From Haloechinothrix_A salitolerans (GTDB lineage Bacteria; Actinomycetota; Actinomycetes; Mycobacteriales; Pseudonocardiaceae), in the NCBI RefSeq assembly GCF_039544105.1, contig NZ_BAABLA010000118.1: a stretch of DNA of 64,000 nt, one strand, 5' to 3'. Positions within the stretch are counted from its first letter, which is position 1; each line of letters opens with the position of its first letter. The notes below the pieces were generated by a model. That model saw nothing but the letters and a program-made list of their open reading frames with translations, was not told the DNA's origin and did no database searches. The position numbers and the translations under genes are program-made. Of this stretch, positions 63,939-64,000 are shown one piece after another.

Positions 63939-64000
63939 TCATGCCGCTTGCTGCCGGTTCAGGTACTCGTTGTAGACCTCATTTGGGGCCTTATAGTCGA
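63939..64000 (-). CDS. IS3-family transposase, C-terminal end, partial
   Basis: Minus-strand frame from the window edge reads DYKAPNEVYNEYLNRQQAA and stops at 63939-63941, the typical end of IS3-family OrfB. Sequence 63897-63938 is then the end of this element, inserted into the IS5-type transposase gene; exact boundary not determined. Confidence 0.8.
   Translation of the reverse strand, partial: DYKAPNEVYNEYLNRQQAA

Overview
The window is high-GC DNA with frequent GTG starts, an F420-type oxidoreductase, a Tat-exported subunit and genes typical of actinomycete integrative elements. This points to a filamentous actinobacterium, most likely Pseudonocardiales (Amycolatopsis or a relative). That is an inference from gene style, not from a marker gene. 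No rRNA, tRNA or CRISPR array was seen.

Region 1 (1-31.7 kb) is a one-carbon island. On the minus strand lie soxB-soxD-soxA (soxA fused to a soxG domain), formate-THF ligase (fhs), a small secreted protein and a DUF1989-GcvT protein cut by the window edge. Divergent from them, past an XRE-cupin regulator, is a plus-strand operon: glutamine-synthetase-like glnT/gmaS, then three glutamate-synthase-like genes (amidotransferase, GXGXG, FMN domain) and a small unknown gene. Together these match the parts list of the N-methylglutamate pathway for methylamine use, with the 'sarcosine oxidase' genes probably acting as N-methylglutamate dehydrogenase. Next come two MetF-like proteins and an almost complete serine cycle: serine-glyoxylate aminotransferase, malyl-CoA lyase, malate thiokinase (two subunits), hydroxypyruvate reductase and glycerate 2-kinase. 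PEP carboxylase and SHMT follow on the opposite strand. A GFA-family protein, a DAO-type flavoprotein and an SMP-30 lactonase close the island. A 19-bp motif, TGTTTCAT-N4-GTGGACA, precedes the sox and the metF/serine-cycle operons, and a weaker copy precedes glnT, which suggests one C1 regulon. This Gram-positive NMG pathway plus serine cycle island is the most striking content of the window.

Region 2 (31.8-41.0 kb) is a compact, translationally coupled acyl-CoA catabolic operon: thiolase, two MaoC proteins, SDR, acyl-CoA dehydrogenase, acyl-CoA ligase, AMACR-like protein and LLM oxidoreductase. It ends in a double TetR regulator. Region 3 (41.0-45.2 kb) has a GMC oxidoreductase with its Tat-exported small subunit, and a second class V aminotransferase.

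Region 4 (45.4-64.0 kb) is accessory, mosaic and decaying. It holds two sets of actinomycete-element genes (DUF2637, resolvase-like, replication-relaxation, XRE/ImmA). Between them lie an IS110 element, a four-gene coupled operon (epimerase, glycosyltransferase, two P-loop kinases), a phosphotransferase, a NUDIX hydrolase, a secreted protein, a predicted small RNA under a palindromic operator, a 5-formyl-THF cyclo-ligase and an XRE-TPR gene broken by a 20-bp tandem duplication. Three further genes there carry apparent single-base deletions and one carries an in-frame TAG. The right edge is an IS5-type transposase gene interrupted by the end of an IS3-type element.
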